A DNA stretch of 64,000 nucleotides from HGM04593 sp045634085 (GCA_045634085.1 JAZQZM010000052.1:1-64000); one strand, 5' to 3'. Positions 45,002 through 53,743 are shown, numbered from the stretch's first letter. Program-made: numbers and translations. Notes: generated by a model from the letters alone, not told the origin.

Positions 45002-46690
45002 CTATTTTTTAAGTTCTTCAAGTTTATTTTCGGCATCGGGATGTCCAAGAACGACAGCTCTCTGCAGATTCTCTTCGGCCAACGGCTTATTGCCCGATTT
45101 CAAATATGCGCAACCAAGAAGATAATATATATCAGAAGCTTCATTGGCAAATCCCTTGGCAGTCTCAAGCGCAGCTACCGCATCGTCAAGCATATTGAGT
45201 CTGTAACACAACAGACCTTTCTCGAAATGATACAAAGCATAATCGGGAACCATCGATATCGCAGTTTCAAGGTCATTGAGTGCCTGCTGGTACATCTTGC
45301 ATTTTGACTCGGCCTGAGAACGGATATAATAGAAATTCGCACCTAATGCATAGGGCGCATTCTTCTCGTAGAAATTATAATCCATGACAGCCTCACGGAA
45401 ACGGCCTACGGAATCATTCATCAGCCCGCGGCTGAATACCAGCGGCAAAGCATCATCGGTACTCCTTACCAATGCATGGTTCACGGCGCTGTCCATAAGT
45501 TCTATCGCAACATCGTAATTCTTCATTACACGTTGGCATTGCGAAGCGTTGACAAAGACCCTATCCTGCTCCACGCCACTCTTCCCTACAAGCGACATAT
45601 AACCGTCATAAGCCTCATCATATCTGCCGGCATCATAAAGATGGTCGGCCTTGTAATATACATATACAGGCAGGCTATCGGCTGCAATTGCCTTGTCAAG
45701 CAACGACAGGACATTTTCAACAGCAATTGTAGGATGCGGTGCACAATCACCATTACGAATGACTGACGCTATAGTCTTTGCCTTGCTGAAGTAGACCTCG
45801 GACGGCTTGACGGCAAACGAGAGGGATTTTTCCCAGGCAGCATCGGCTGCATCAATATCATGGCAATACACCGCCTCGAACTCTGCTTTGCAAAGATAAC
45901 CTTCATAACTTTTCGGATAGGCCTTTACAAACTCCTCCACCACTCTGCCATATGATGCACTGTCACCTATTACGCCCTGCATATACATACAGGAGAGGGC
46001 AACCTCCTTTTCTCCGGGCAACAGCGTACGGATACCCATACCGCTGTGGTAACCTCTACCGTATGTCACCGATGTCGTTACAAGTTCATTGGCAATTGTC
46101 GCCGCTATGGCATAGCAGCATGTATCACCGGTAGTCATCGGCTGTATTATTGCCGCAAGTTCACCGTTGGCGTTCACCAACGGCAATCCCTCGTAGCTCT
46201 CATCCATCTTCACATCAAGAGTGAAATATGCATTGGAGTAGAGTGAATCAACAGAAGAGACAACCATCCTTGTCACAGCACCTGTACCTTTATTTCCATA
46301 GGTGAGCATATAAAGTTCATCACCTACCGATGCACCAAATACAGAAAGCGGCAGATGAACCGGTTTCTTCCCAGCCGGCACACGCATCCTTACACAATCG
46401 TACAGATTATTGAGTCCAACGATTCCCGATACGGAATGCACCTTTCCTTTGGCATCTATCACTACAGCACTGTCGACACCGCACATCAGGCCATACGAGA
46501 CAATAACGTCGCCCTCACCACCTACAAAGACAGCAGTACCGTTCTCCTTGAGTTGCCCATCCTTGTAAGTGAGAACTTTCGCTACAGCCGCACGTGCCTT
46601 CTCCACCTTCTTCGGCAATTTGTCGGTAGCCAATGCTGCAGTGGCTACAAACAAAGCAAAGAGAAGAAACAGCCTCCTTTTCATACCCAT
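45002..46690 (-). CDS. Secreted degenerate trypsin-like domain plus TPR protein
   Basis: A 562-residue exported protein: signal peptide (about 1-21, ATAALATD), a trypsin/HtrA-like domain (about 30-210), then TPR repeats (about 250-560, e.g. YALYHFEKGLLCYRLNMLDDA). The catalytic triad is eroded. The His position (usual TxAHVV) reads SYGLMCG, with Leu68 where His is expected, and the Ser loop (usual GNSGGP) reads SYEGLP, with Glu167 at the Ser. Asp98 may persist. It is therefore probably a binding or scaffold protein, not a protease. It starts 3 bases before the end of rlmB's stop region in the minus-strand operon order rlmB, this gene, Sel1. Confidence 0.82.
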   Translation of the reverse strand: MGMKRRLFLLFALFVATAALATDKLPKKVEKARAAVAKVLTYKDGQLKENGTAVFVGGEGDVIVSYGLMCGVDSAVVIDAKGKVHSVSGIVGLNNLYDCVRMRVPAGKKPVHLPLSVFGASVGDELYMLTYGNKGTGAVTRMVVSSVDSLYSNAYFTLDVKMDESYEGLPLVNANGELAAIIQPMTTGDTCCYAIAATIANELVTTSVTYGRGYHSGMGIRTLLPGEKEVALSCMYMQGVIGDSASYGRVVEEFVKAYPKSYEGYLCKAEFEAVYCHDIDAADAAWEKSLSFAVKPSEVYFSKAKTIASVIRNGDCAPHPTIAVENVLSLLDKAIAADSLPVYVYYKADHLYDAGRYDEAYDGYMSLVGKSGVEQDRVFVNASQCQRVMKNYDVAIELMDSAVNHALVRSTDDALPLVFSRGLMNDSVGRFREAVMDYNFYEKNAPYALGANFYYIRSQAESKCKMYQQALNDLETAISMVPDYALYHFEKGLLCYRLNMLDDAVAALETAKGFANEASDIYYLLGCAYLKSGNKPLAEENLQRAVVLGHPDAENKLEELKK

Positions 46691-46693
46691 AAA

Positions 46694-47437
46694 TTACTGG
46701 AGATGACGCTGGCGTACAGCCTCATAAAGTATCACACCGGTTGCCACCGACACATTAAGTGACTCGATATTTCCGAACTGAGGTATTGACACCCAGTCAT
46801 CGCAAAGTGCAAGATGCTCGCGGGGGATACCAGTGTCCTCAGCGCCCATAACAATGCAGATTGGCTCGGTGAAGTTCGCCTGTGTGTAGTTCATGTCGCC
46901 TTTCTCTGTAGCACAGACAATACGTATACCCGACTCTTTAAGATATTTCAGTGTCTCGGTAATGTTCTTCTCGCGGCACACGGGAAGCGTATGCAATGCA
47001 CCTGCCGAGGTCTTTACAGCATCGGCGTTCACAGTAACGCTGTTATGTGCAGGGAGTATGATTGCATCTACACCTGCACAATCACATGTACGTGCTATTG
47101 AACCGAAGTTACGGACATCGGTTATACCATCGAGAAGCACAAGGAATGGTACTTTACCCTCCTCATAAAGAGTCGGCACAAGAGTATCAACATGGGCATA
47201 CTCCACAGCCGACATATATGCAATGACACCCTGGTGGTTCTTGCGTGTAATACGGTTAAGTTTCTCTACCGGTACACGGACAACCGGTATGGTACGTCCT
47301 TTGAGAGCCGCAAACAACTCACGCGAAAGTTCACTCTGGATATCACGCTTCACCAATATCTTGTCAATCTCCTTACCGGCCTCAAGAGCCTCGAGAACGG
47401 CGCGTACGCCGAAAATCATTTCATTTGTGTTTACCAT
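46694..47437 (-). CDS. rlmB: 23S rRNA (guanosine-2'-O)-methyltransferase RlmB-like (SpoU/TrmH family)
   Basis: A 247-residue SPOUT methyltransferase that 2'-O-methylates 23S rRNA (G2251 in E. coli). The N-terminal substrate-binding domain begins NEMIFGVRAVLEAL. The knotted SAM domain has LDGITDVRNFGSIARTCDCAG (motif 1), IVMGAEDTGIPREHLALCD (motif 2) and IPQFGNIESLNVSVATGVILYE (motif 3). Other TrmH-family rRNA methylases are possible but the length and N-domain fit RlmB. Confidence 0.92.
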   Translation of the reverse strand: MVNTNEMIFGVRAVLEALEAGKEIDKILVKRDIQSELSRELFAALKGRTIPVVRVPVEKLNRITRKNHQGVIAYMSAVEYAHVDTLVPTLYEEGKVPFLVLLDGITDVRNFGSIARTCDCAGVDAIILPAHNSVTVNADAVKTSAGALHTLPVCREKNITETLKYLKESGIRIVCATEKGDMNYTQANFTEPICIVMGAEDTGIPREHLALCDDWVSIPQFGNIESLNVSVATGVILYEAVRQRHLQ

Positions 47438-47476
47438 AAAGCAGGCAACTGTTTAATATTCTATAAATAATTGTTT

Positions 47477-49138
47477 TCATTCCTTTGAGAGCAGGCCGCG
47501 GGCATTGTCAAGCGCAGCCTCGCTGAGCACCTCGCCACTCATCATCTGCGCAATCTCACGTACACGCTGCTCCTGCTCAAGCCTTACGATGTGCGTTACT
47601 GTACCCTTGTCGGTCTCCTCCTTGTACACCTTGTAGTGATTTGCACCCAAAGCCGCCACCTGAGGCAGATGGGTTATGCTGAGCACCTGACAGAAACCGC
47701 ACGCCATCTGTTGCATGATGCGTCCCATACGTTCGGCAAGTATACCGGAAACACCGGTATCAACCTCATCGAATATGAGAGTTGGCTGCTTGGTGCTTGA
47801 TGCTATGAGTGATTTCAATGCAAGCATCACACGTGCCATCTCACCACCCGATGCAACATCGCAAAGCGGCTGCGGAGCACTGCTGCTGTTTGCCGAGAAG
47901 AGAAACACCACATCGTCACACCCCGACGGTGTAAAGCCTTCGACAGGCATGAAATCCACATCGAAGCGTATCATCGGCATTCCCAGATTCACAAGAATCG
48001 CCTTTATCTTCTCCTGTAGTTCCAAAGCACTCGCCTTGCGCTTTGTAGTAAGTTCCACAGCTTTTACTGTAAGTTTATCGGCTACAGCCTTTATCCTGTT
48101 CTCGAGTTCCCTTATACCGTCATCACCCAAAGCAATACAATCGAGTTTTGAACTGTACTCTGCAGCAAGCGCAACAAGTTCATCCACACTCTCCACCCTA
48201 TGTTTCTTTATTAGTGAATATATCTGCGCCACACGGTTCTCCACGAACTCCAGGCGGGCAGGAGCAAACTGCACACGACCGGCACGCTGCTGCATCTCAT
48301 CGCAGCAATCCTTCAACTCGATATAATTACTCTCGAGTCTTTCGGCAAGTTCCTGCGCAGCGGGATAATGCACAGCAATGCGTGAAAGGGCCGATGAAGC
48401 TTCGCGCAGAGCCTGCAACATACTGCGTTCATCGCCGTCAATGGCACTGCATGCACCGTACAGCGCTGCCTGTATATCCTCGGCATGCGAGAGTTCCTGC
48501 AGTTCCTGTTCAAGTTCCTCGAGTTCCCCGTTCTTGAGTGAAGCTGCCTCAAGTTCATCAAGCTGAAAACGGAGCCACTCCTCATCGCGCCTTGCAGCCT
48601 CGAGAGTTTTCCTACGTTCGACAAGTTCGCGCTGCAGTGCAAGATAGCCGTCATACTCCTCCTTGTAAACGGCAAGACGTTGCCTGTTGTCGGCAAGCAC
48701 ATCAAGCACTCCAAGTTGATAAAGACGGTCACCGAGCAGCAGGTTCTGGTGCTGCGAATGAATATCTATAAGCCTTGCTCCCAGTTCCTTGAGAACCGAA
48801 ACATTCACAGGGGAATCATTCACGAAAGCCCTGCTTCGGCCACTCGAGGCAAGTTCGCGGCGCACAATACACTCCTGGTCATAATCGATGCCGTTCTCTT
48901 CAAAGAACGGTTCAAGCCCGAAGCCTGTAAGGTCAAAAATACCCTCAATGACGCAACGGTCGGCACCTTCACGTATGGCCTTCACATCGGAACGCTGCCC
49001 CAGCAGCATGGCAACTGCACCAAGGAAAACGGATTTTCCGTGACCGGTCTCACCCGTAATGACAGAAAAACCGGCAGAGAAATCAATCTCTACCTTCTCA
49101 ATGAGTGCAAAGTTACGTATAGAAATATGCTTAAGCAT
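47477..49138 (-). CDS. recN: DNA repair protein RecN
   Basis: A 553-residue SMC-like ATPase for double-strand break repair. It has Walker A VITGETGHGKSVFLGAVAML (His where the family often has Ala or Ser), IDIHSQHQNLLLGDRLYQL, a coiled-coil middle region, and C-terminal signature DVASGGEMARVMLALK, Walker B LIFDEVDTGVSGILAERMG and ITHLPQVAALGANHYKVYK. Its start lies 6 bases after the CoaB-DUF4835 stop, so translation is probably coupled. Confidence 0.96.
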   Translation of the reverse strand: MLKHISIRNFALIEKVEIDFSAGFSVITGETGHGKSVFLGAVAMLLGQRSDVKAIREGADRCVIEGIFDLTGFGLEPFFEENGIDYDQECIVRRELASSGRSRAFVNDSPVNVSVLKELGARLIDIHSQHQNLLLGDRLYQLGVLDVLADNRQRLAVYKEEYDGYLALQRELVERRKTLEAARRDEEWLRFQLDELEAASLKNGELEELEQELQELSHAEDIQAALYGACSAIDGDERSMLQALREASSALSRIAVHYPAAQELAERLESNYIELKDCCDEMQQRAGRVQFAPARLEFVENRVAQIYSLIKKHRVESVDELVALAAEYSSKLDCIALGDDGIRELENRIKAVADKLTVKAVELTTKRKASALELQEKIKAILVNLGMPMIRFDVDFMPVEGFTPSGCDDVVFLFSANSSSAPQPLCDVASGGEMARVMLALKSLIASSTKQPTLIFDEVDTGVSGILAERMGRIMQQMACGFCQVLSITHLPQVAALGANHYKVYKEETDKGTVTHIVRLEQEQRVREIAQMMSGEVLSEAALDNARGLLSKE

Positions 49139-49144
49139 TTATAC

Positions 49145-50692
49145 TCAGTTATTGTTCTTGGTTATCTTGTCCCACTCCGAAGACAGCGAGGGGTTTATCT
49201 CTGTGAGAATCTTCACGACATCCCTCTTCTCATCGGGAGTACACTTTGAGTAGACGTTCACAATCTCATCTACCTTATACTCGGTAAAAAGACGGGTAAA
49301 ATATGCCATAGGACGGTCATCGTAAGCCTTCTTCAAAAGCGAAAGACTCTCAGTCACAGCCTTGCGCCCGTCATCGGCATTCTTGAACATTGTATCAAGC
49401 CCCAGTCTATGATACTTGTACATGAGTTTGCGTACCGGTTCAAGAGCACCGTTCATGTAGTCATCAATTATCGAATAGCGGTTATTACTGTTGCTACCGG
49501 CTCTCCACCCCGCATCTCCAAGGTTCTGGGCATTGCCGGCAATCATAAGAGCCTTGTTCAGAAATTCACTGCCCCCGAGTTCCCCCATCGAATCAAGGTC
49601 CATACCAATAATCGTATATACATAAAACGCTATCACGGCTGTGAGGTTGTTGTCAAGATTGTCCTCGACAAACTCAAGACGGTCATATGGCTGATATTTG
49701 AACTTTATGCTTGCATCTTCATATTTGAAGAGCATGGAATTGTACGACGAACCGAATACCGGGCGTGTGGCCTGCACCATCAGCGAGCAGTCGAACGAAC
49801 CGTCATTGGAGTACGAATTCACCACAAAACTGAAGTTGCACATTATGCGTTCGTTCTCCTCGTAGGTGTTGCTTGTCCATCTGCGGCTATTTATGAATTC
49901 CGTGACGGCATCCTGCAGCATTGTAAAGACCTCGGTATTGGAACCCTGAACCTTTGAGGCATTGAGACTGACCGTTGCGTTCAGTTCCTCTCCCTCGGCG
50001 CTTGCCACAGATGGCAGGAACATAAGAGCCAGCACTACAAGCAGTTTTGAAAGATGTGCCACGACATCCTTTGCCACATCGGCCTTGCTCTTAAGCGGAT
50101 ATTCACTCTTTCCCTCACGGTCTATAATAGTAACCTTGTTCGTGTCACAGGAGAAACCAGCACCCTTGTCCTCAAGGGAATTAAGCACAATAAAATCAAG
50201 ATTCTTCTTCTCAAGTTTCAGGCGCGCATTGGATTCAGCATCGTTTGTCTCAAGAGCAAAACCGGCAAGACACTGCCCCTCCTTCTTAGCTTTGCCAAGG
50301 GTTGCAGCGATATCCGGATTCGCCTCAAGTCCTATTGTCATACCTTCACCCGTACGCTTGATTTTGCTGCTTGCCTGAACCGCCGGACGGTAGTCGGCAA
50401 CGGCAGCCGAGAGCACAGCCGCATCGCATGACGGGAATGCACCTACAGCAGCCTCACACATCTCTCGCGCCGACTCAACATCAATGCGCCTGATTGAAGG
50501 ATGAGGTGTAGGCAACGAAACAGGGCCTGCAACCAGAGTAACATCGGCACCGCGACGTGCACACTCAGCAGCTATGGCAAAGCCCATCTTGCCCGACGAG
50601 TAGTTGCCGATGAAACGTACCGGGTCAATCTTCTCGTACGTAGGGCCTGCAGTAATCAGTATCCTCTTGCCGCACAGTTCACATCCGGTCAA
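49145..50692 (-). CDS. coaB: CoaB (PPC synthetase domain) fused in frame to a secreted DUF4835-type protein
   Basis: One 515-residue frame holds two unlike proteins. Residues 1-215 are phosphopantothenoylcysteine synthetase (CoaB, coenzyme A synthesis): GKRILITAGPTYEKIDPVRF, NYSSGKMGFAIAAECARRGA, AAVADYRPA and AGFALETND. Residues about 216-515 are a DUF4835-like protein: after VAHLSK comes a signal-peptide-like segment (LLVVLALMFLPSVASA, then EGEELNATVSLNAS) and the family body (NSRRWTSN, GMDLDSMGELGG). No stop or ATG separates them. An internal GTG at 50060-50062 (Val before AHLSK) could give an independent 305-aa secreted product. The first usable start of the CoaB part is TTG (50690-50692), overlapping coaC's TGA in a run of 8 T. 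Confidence 0.85.
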   Translation of the reverse strand: MTGCELCGKRILITAGPTYEKIDPVRFIGNYSSGKMGFAIAAECARRGADVTLVAGPVSLPTPHPSIRRIDVESAREMCEAAVGAFPSCDAAVLSAAVADYRPAVQASSKIKRTGEGMTIGLEANPDIAATLGKAKKEGQCLAGFALETNDAESNARLKLEKKNLDFIVLNSLEDKGAGFSCDTNKVTIIDREGKSEYPLKSKADVAKDVVAHLSKLLVVLALMFLPSVASAEGEELNATVSLNASKVQGSNTEVFTMLQDAVTEFINSRRWTSNTYEENERIMCNFSFVVNSYSNDGSFDCSLMVQATRPVFGSSYNSMLFKYEDASIKFKYQPYDRLEFVEDNLDNNLTAVIAFYVYTIIGMDLDSMGELGGSEFLNKALMIAGNAQNLGDAGWRAGSNSNNRYSIIDDYMNGALEPVRKLMYKYHRLGLDTMFKNADDGRKAVTESLSLLKKAYDDRPMAYFTRLFTEYKVDEIVNVYSKCTPDEKRDVVKILTEINPSLSSEWDKITKNNN

Positions 50693-51228
50693 AAAAAATC
50701 CTTCAGCACCTTCACAATATTCTCAGGCTCCTCCATGCGTCCCTTGCCGCTGAGATGACTTGCAAGTTCACCGGCTGTGGCCTCAATTATGTGGTTACCG
50801 TATCCTTTCAGCGTCGCAATGTTCTTCACCGTCGACGGGTGGGCATACATATCGAGGTCCATTGCCGGAGCAACGAATACCGGTGCCTTCATTGACATGT
50901 AGGTTGTCACAAGCAGATTGTCGGCAACGCCGGTAGCCATCTTGCCAAGTGTGGAAGCCGTTGCCGGAGCCACAATCATGGCGTCGGCCCATAGACCTAG
51001 TTCAACATGGCTGTGCCATGAACCGCTGTCATTGTTGAAGAACTCACTCAACACAGGACGTCCCGACAAGGTGGACAAGGTAAGCGGAGTAATGAACTCC
51101 TTTGCGGCAGGAGTCATAACCACCTGCACCTCGGCACCCTCCTTGACAAGCAGGCGCACCAGCAGCGCAGCCTTGTAGGCCGCAATACTGCCTGTCACAC
51201 CCAATACTATCTTTTTTCCTTTCAGCAT
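50689..51228 (-). CDS. coaC: Phosphopantothenoylcysteine decarboxylase (CoaC domain), separated from CoaB by a frameshift-like junction
   Basis: A 179-residue flavoprotein (HFCD fold) that decarboxylates 4'-phosphopantothenoylcysteine in CoA synthesis. It has GKKIVLGVTGSIAAYKAALL at the N-terminus, catalytic His in WHSHVELGLWADA, and the substrate clamp VFVAPAMDLDMYAHP (Asp for the Asn of the E. coli PAMN motif). It ends RMEEPENIVKVLKDFF then TGA. In most bacteria CoaB continues in the same chain; here CoaB lies in the -1 frame directly behind, the junction being GA-TTTTTTTT-GACC. A -1 slip or one extra T would rebuild CoaBC. Confidence 0.92.
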   Translation of the reverse strand: MLKGKKIVLGVTGSIAAYKAALLVRLLVKEGAEVQVVMTPAAKEFITPLTLSTLSGRPVLSEFFNNDSGSWHSHVELGLWADAMIVAPATASTLGKMATGVADNLLVTTYMSMKAPVFVAPAMDLDMYAHPSTVKNIATLKGYGNHIIEATAGELASHLSGKGRMEEPENIVKVLKDFF

Positions 51229-51244
51229 CTGAAGTAAAACAATA

Positions 51245-52012
51245 TCATTTGTTCAAGCCACGCAGCTTGATTCTTGTAAGAGCCTGTTTGGTATTCAAAG
51301 GGAACTCGCCGTTCATCATCCAGCCATAATAGCCGGGGTCACGGGCAAGCACCTCATCAACAGGCATACCCTTGTACTTTCCAAAGTTGAATACCTCGCG
51401 TCCGTTGTCATCATACACAAAGCGGCCTGCAAAATCAACGTTCCTTGTAAATGACGACTCCTTTGAAAGAGCCTCCATATCGTTTTCAAGGTCATTGTAG
51501 TAATCAAGTTGAGCCTTGAGCACATTATATGTGGCACGTGTATCGGCAAGGGCGCTATGCGCGTTCTCGAACTCGGTACCACAATAGAACTTGTGCGCAG
51601 CGGCAAGTGTGCGGGGCTCGCGCTTGTGGTAGAGTACCTGCACATCAATTGCATTGTGACGCGACAGGTCAATGTCAACCTGCGCACGGAGAAACTCCTC
51701 GGCAAGCATCGGAAGGTCGAAACGGTTGGAGTTGAAGCCGGCAAGGTCACAACCCTCGAACTCGTTTGCAATCTCACGCGCAACCTCCTTGAAAAGGGGA
51801 CAATCCTTTACATCCTCGTCATATATGCCATGCACCGCCGAAGCTGCCTCGGGGATATGCATTCCGGGATTGATGCGCTTTGAGTACTCAAGTTCGCAAC
51901 CGTCGGGCCACACTTTGATGTAGCATATTTCCACAATGCGGTCCTTTGAGACATCAATACCGGTAGTCTCAAGGTCAAAGAATATGATAGGTTTCTTTAA
52001 GTTAAGTTCCAT
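51245..52012 (-). CDS. DnaQ-like DEDDh 3'-5' exonuclease with a DUF3820-like tail
   Basis: A 255-residue exonuclease resembling the proofreading epsilon subunit of DNA polymerase III. Exo I reads FFDLETTGIDVSKDRIVEI, exo II GFNSNRFDLPMLAEEF, and exo III HSALADTRATYNVLK with the His and Asp of the DEDDh class. Residues about 195-255 (NFGKYKGMPVDEVLARDPGYYGWMM) match a small C-terminal module often annotated DUF3820. Its place between dnaN and coaC (9 and 16 bases) suggests a replication or repair role with the sliding clamp. Confidence 0.92.
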   Translation of the reverse strand: MELNLKKPIIFFDLETTGIDVSKDRIVEICYIKVWPDGCELEYSKRINPGMHIPEAASAVHGIYDEDVKDCPLFKEVAREIANEFEGCDLAGFNSNRFDLPMLAEEFLRAQVDIDLSRHNAIDVQVLYHKREPRTLAAAHKFYCGTEFENAHSALADTRATYNVLKAQLDYYNDLENDMEALSKESSFTRNVDFAGRFVYDDNGREVFNFGKYKGMPVDEVLARDPGYYGWMMNGEFPLNTKQALTRIKLRGLNK

Positions 52013-52020
52013 ATCCGGTA

Positions 52021-53145
52021 TTATTCAGTAAGCATCATAGGCATCAGCAACATAAGAAGTTCCTGCTGGTCAACCTGCTCGGCAGGAACAATCACGCCGG
52101 CGCGTGAAGGATCGGCAAGCTCAATCACCACATCCTGACCAGGAGTGTTGTTGAGGATATCGATGAGGAACGATGCACGGAAACCGATATTCATTGAAGT
52201 ACCCTCGTAGCTACATGTGATGCTCTCCTCGGCCGATGTAGAGAAGTCTGTATCCTGAGCCGAAATCACCACCTTGTTATCCTCAATGTGCAGCTTGATG
52301 AGACTTGCCTGCGAAGAGAAGATTGCCACACGACGGAGTGTGCTGATAAGAGCCACACGGTCAACAGTGAGCTTATGAGGGTTATTCTGTGGAATTACAG
52401 AGTTGTAGTTAGGATAACGGCCCTCGAAGAGACGTGAAACGAGCTTGTAGTCGCCAAGATCGAATATAGCAAAGCGGCCGTCGAACTCAACCGCAACAAC
52501 CTCCTGCTCCTCCTTGCCAAGAAGGTTCTTGAGCAATGTTGCAGGTTTCTTTGGGAGAATGAACGCCGACTTCTCGGCACCTGTTACAGAATAATCGCGG
52601 CAACGCACGAGCTTGTGACCGTCCGAAGCTACTATTGTGAAGTTCTCGGGAGTGAAATCGAAGTACACACCGCACATTACCGGGCGAACCTCGTCATCGG
52701 CTGTAGCGAACAGCGAGCAAGTGATGCCGCTTGAAAGCACCTTTGTAGGGATATTGATTGCAACAGCACCCTCACCAAGAACAGCAGCCGAAGGATACTC
52801 ATCGGCATTCTGGCCAACCATGCTGTACTTACCGTTCTGGTAGTAGATAGTCATCTCATATGTCTCCTTCTTCACCTCAAAACGCAAAGGCTGCTCCGAA
52901 ATCTCCTTGAGAGAGTCAATAAGTATCTTTGAAGAGATAGCAAAACTGAAGTCCTCGGAACAGTCAACAACCTCAATTGAAGTAGAAAGTGTGTTGTCGG
53001 GGTCAGAAGCTGTAAGCTTAAGAGTGCTGCCCTCAAGCTCAAAAAGTATACAATCAAGAACAGGAATAGTATTCTTTGAGTTTATAACACGACTGATTGT
53101 CTGCAGACGAGACGACAGCAAGGAACTTGATACTGTAAAGTTCAT
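52021..53145 (-). CDS. dnaN: DNA polymerase III sliding clamp (beta subunit)
   Basis: A 374-residue beta clamp that encircles DNA and tethers polymerases. The three clamp domains are visible. The N-terminus is MNFTVSSSLLSSRLQTISRV with NTIPVLDCILFEL. The middle domain has TCSLFATADDEVRPVMCGVY. The C-terminal domain contains LVSRLFEGRYPNYNSVIP and ends LLMLLMPMMLTE, a variant of the usual MPMRL ending. It heads the minus-strand block dnaN-exonuclease-coaC-coaB/DUF4835-recN-rlmB. dnaA is not adjacent. Confidence 0.97.
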   Translation of the reverse strand: MNFTVSSSLLSSRLQTISRVINSKNTIPVLDCILFELEGSTLKLTASDPDNTLSTSIEVVDCSEDFSFAISSKILIDSLKEISEQPLRFEVKKETYEMTIYYQNGKYSMVGQNADEYPSAAVLGEGAVAINIPTKVLSSGITCSLFATADDEVRPVMCGVYFDFTPENFTIVASDGHKLVRCRDYSVTGAEKSAFILPKKPATLLKNLLGKEEQEVVAVEFDGRFAIFDLGDYKLVSRLFEGRYPNYNSVIPQNNPHKLTVDRVALISTLRRVAIFSSQASLIKLHIEDNKVVISAQDTDFSTSAEESITCSYEGTSMNIGFRASFLIDILNNTPGQDVVIELADPSRAGVIVPAEQVDQQELLMLLMPMMLTE

Positions 53146-53207
53146 AATATTTAGAATTTAGTTGATTAATCAAAATTAAAACTTTGCGCACGCGCGCGTA
53201 TTACTCA

Positions 53208-53241
53208 CAAAGATAAAACTAAATAGATGAATTTGTACAAA
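53208..53241 (-). promoter_or_regulatory. Candidate dnaN promoter
   Basis: On the minus strand TTTG (53238-53241) precedes TATCTTTG (53208-53215) with a 22-bp spacer; the -7 box is a perfect TAnnTTTG, about 60 bp before the dnaN ATG. Confidence 0.6.
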
Positions 53242-53256
53242 AAATTATAGAAAAAA

Positions 53257-53287
53257 TTGCTTTTCGGGAATAATTAGACTATTTTCG
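53257..53287 (+). promoter_or_regulatory. Candidate promoter of the DUF3127 gene
   Basis: TTG (53257-53259), 20-bp spacer, TATTTTCG (53280-53287), one base off TAnnTTTG, 22 bp before the ATG at 53310. It is divergent from the dnaN promoter. Confidence 0.5.
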
Positions 53288-53309
53288 CCACCGAATTTTG
53301 AAGACGATT

Positions 53310-53681
53310 ATGGAAATAACAGGAAAAATCATTGCAGTGCTCCCCGAAAGAGGTGGCGTATCAAAGACAGGAAACGAGTGGAAAACACAGGAATACGTGA
53401 TTGAGACACATGAGCAGTACCCAAAGAAAGTTTGTTTCAACGTATTCGGTGCAGACAAGATAGCACAGTTCAACATCCAGGCAGGCGACGAATTGACAGT
53501 ATCGTTCGACATCAACGCACGTGAGTACAACGGCCGTTGGTACAATGACGTACGTGCATGGAAGGTAGAGAGAGGAACAGCCGCAGCGGCACCAATGGAC
53601 ATCCCCGTCATTGATGCTCCAAAGGTAGAGGTCCCCGACTTTGGCAAATCAGCCAACGACCCCGACGACCTGCCGTTCTAA
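53310..53681 (+). CDS. DUF3127 OB-fold protein with an SSB-like acidic C-terminal tip
   Basis: A 123-residue cytosolic protein. The start is set at ATG (MEITGKIIAVLPERGG); an in-frame TTG at 53298 overlaps the promoter area. The body (1-95) is a five-strand OB-like fold: KTQEYVIETHEQYPKKVCFN, FNIQAGDELTVSFDINARE, WYNDVRAWKVERG. A short Ala/Pro/Val linker leads to NDPDDLPF, closely resembling the DDDIPF tip of SSB that recruits RecO, RecQ, PriA and others. DUF3127 has no assigned function; the tip and the position divergent from dnaN suggest a nucleic-acid or SSB-like role. Confidence 0.88.
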   Translation: MEITGKIIAVLPERGGVSKTGNEWKTQEYVIETHEQYPKKVCFNVFGADKIAQFNIQAGDELTVSFDINAREYNGRWYNDVRAWKVERGTAAAAPMDIPVIDAPKVEVPDFGKSANDPDDLPF

Positions 53682-53706
53682 AATAACAGAACTAAATAGT
53701 ACAAAT

Positions 53707-53743
53707 AAACTGCCGGCTCCTGTTTGGTAGGAGCCGGCAGTTT
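53707..53743 (+). terminator. Rho-independent terminator after the DUF3127 gene
   Basis: A perfect 15-bp stem, AAACTGCCGGCTCCT with AGGAGCCGGCAGTTT, around a 7-nt loop, then TTTATTT. The stem also reads with T-rich flanks on the minus strand. Confidence 0.92.

Noticed and set aside
49962..50378. Plus-strand ORF opposite coaB/DUF4835
   Set aside because: Ser-rich antisense shadow; the minus strand carries clear CoaB motifs.
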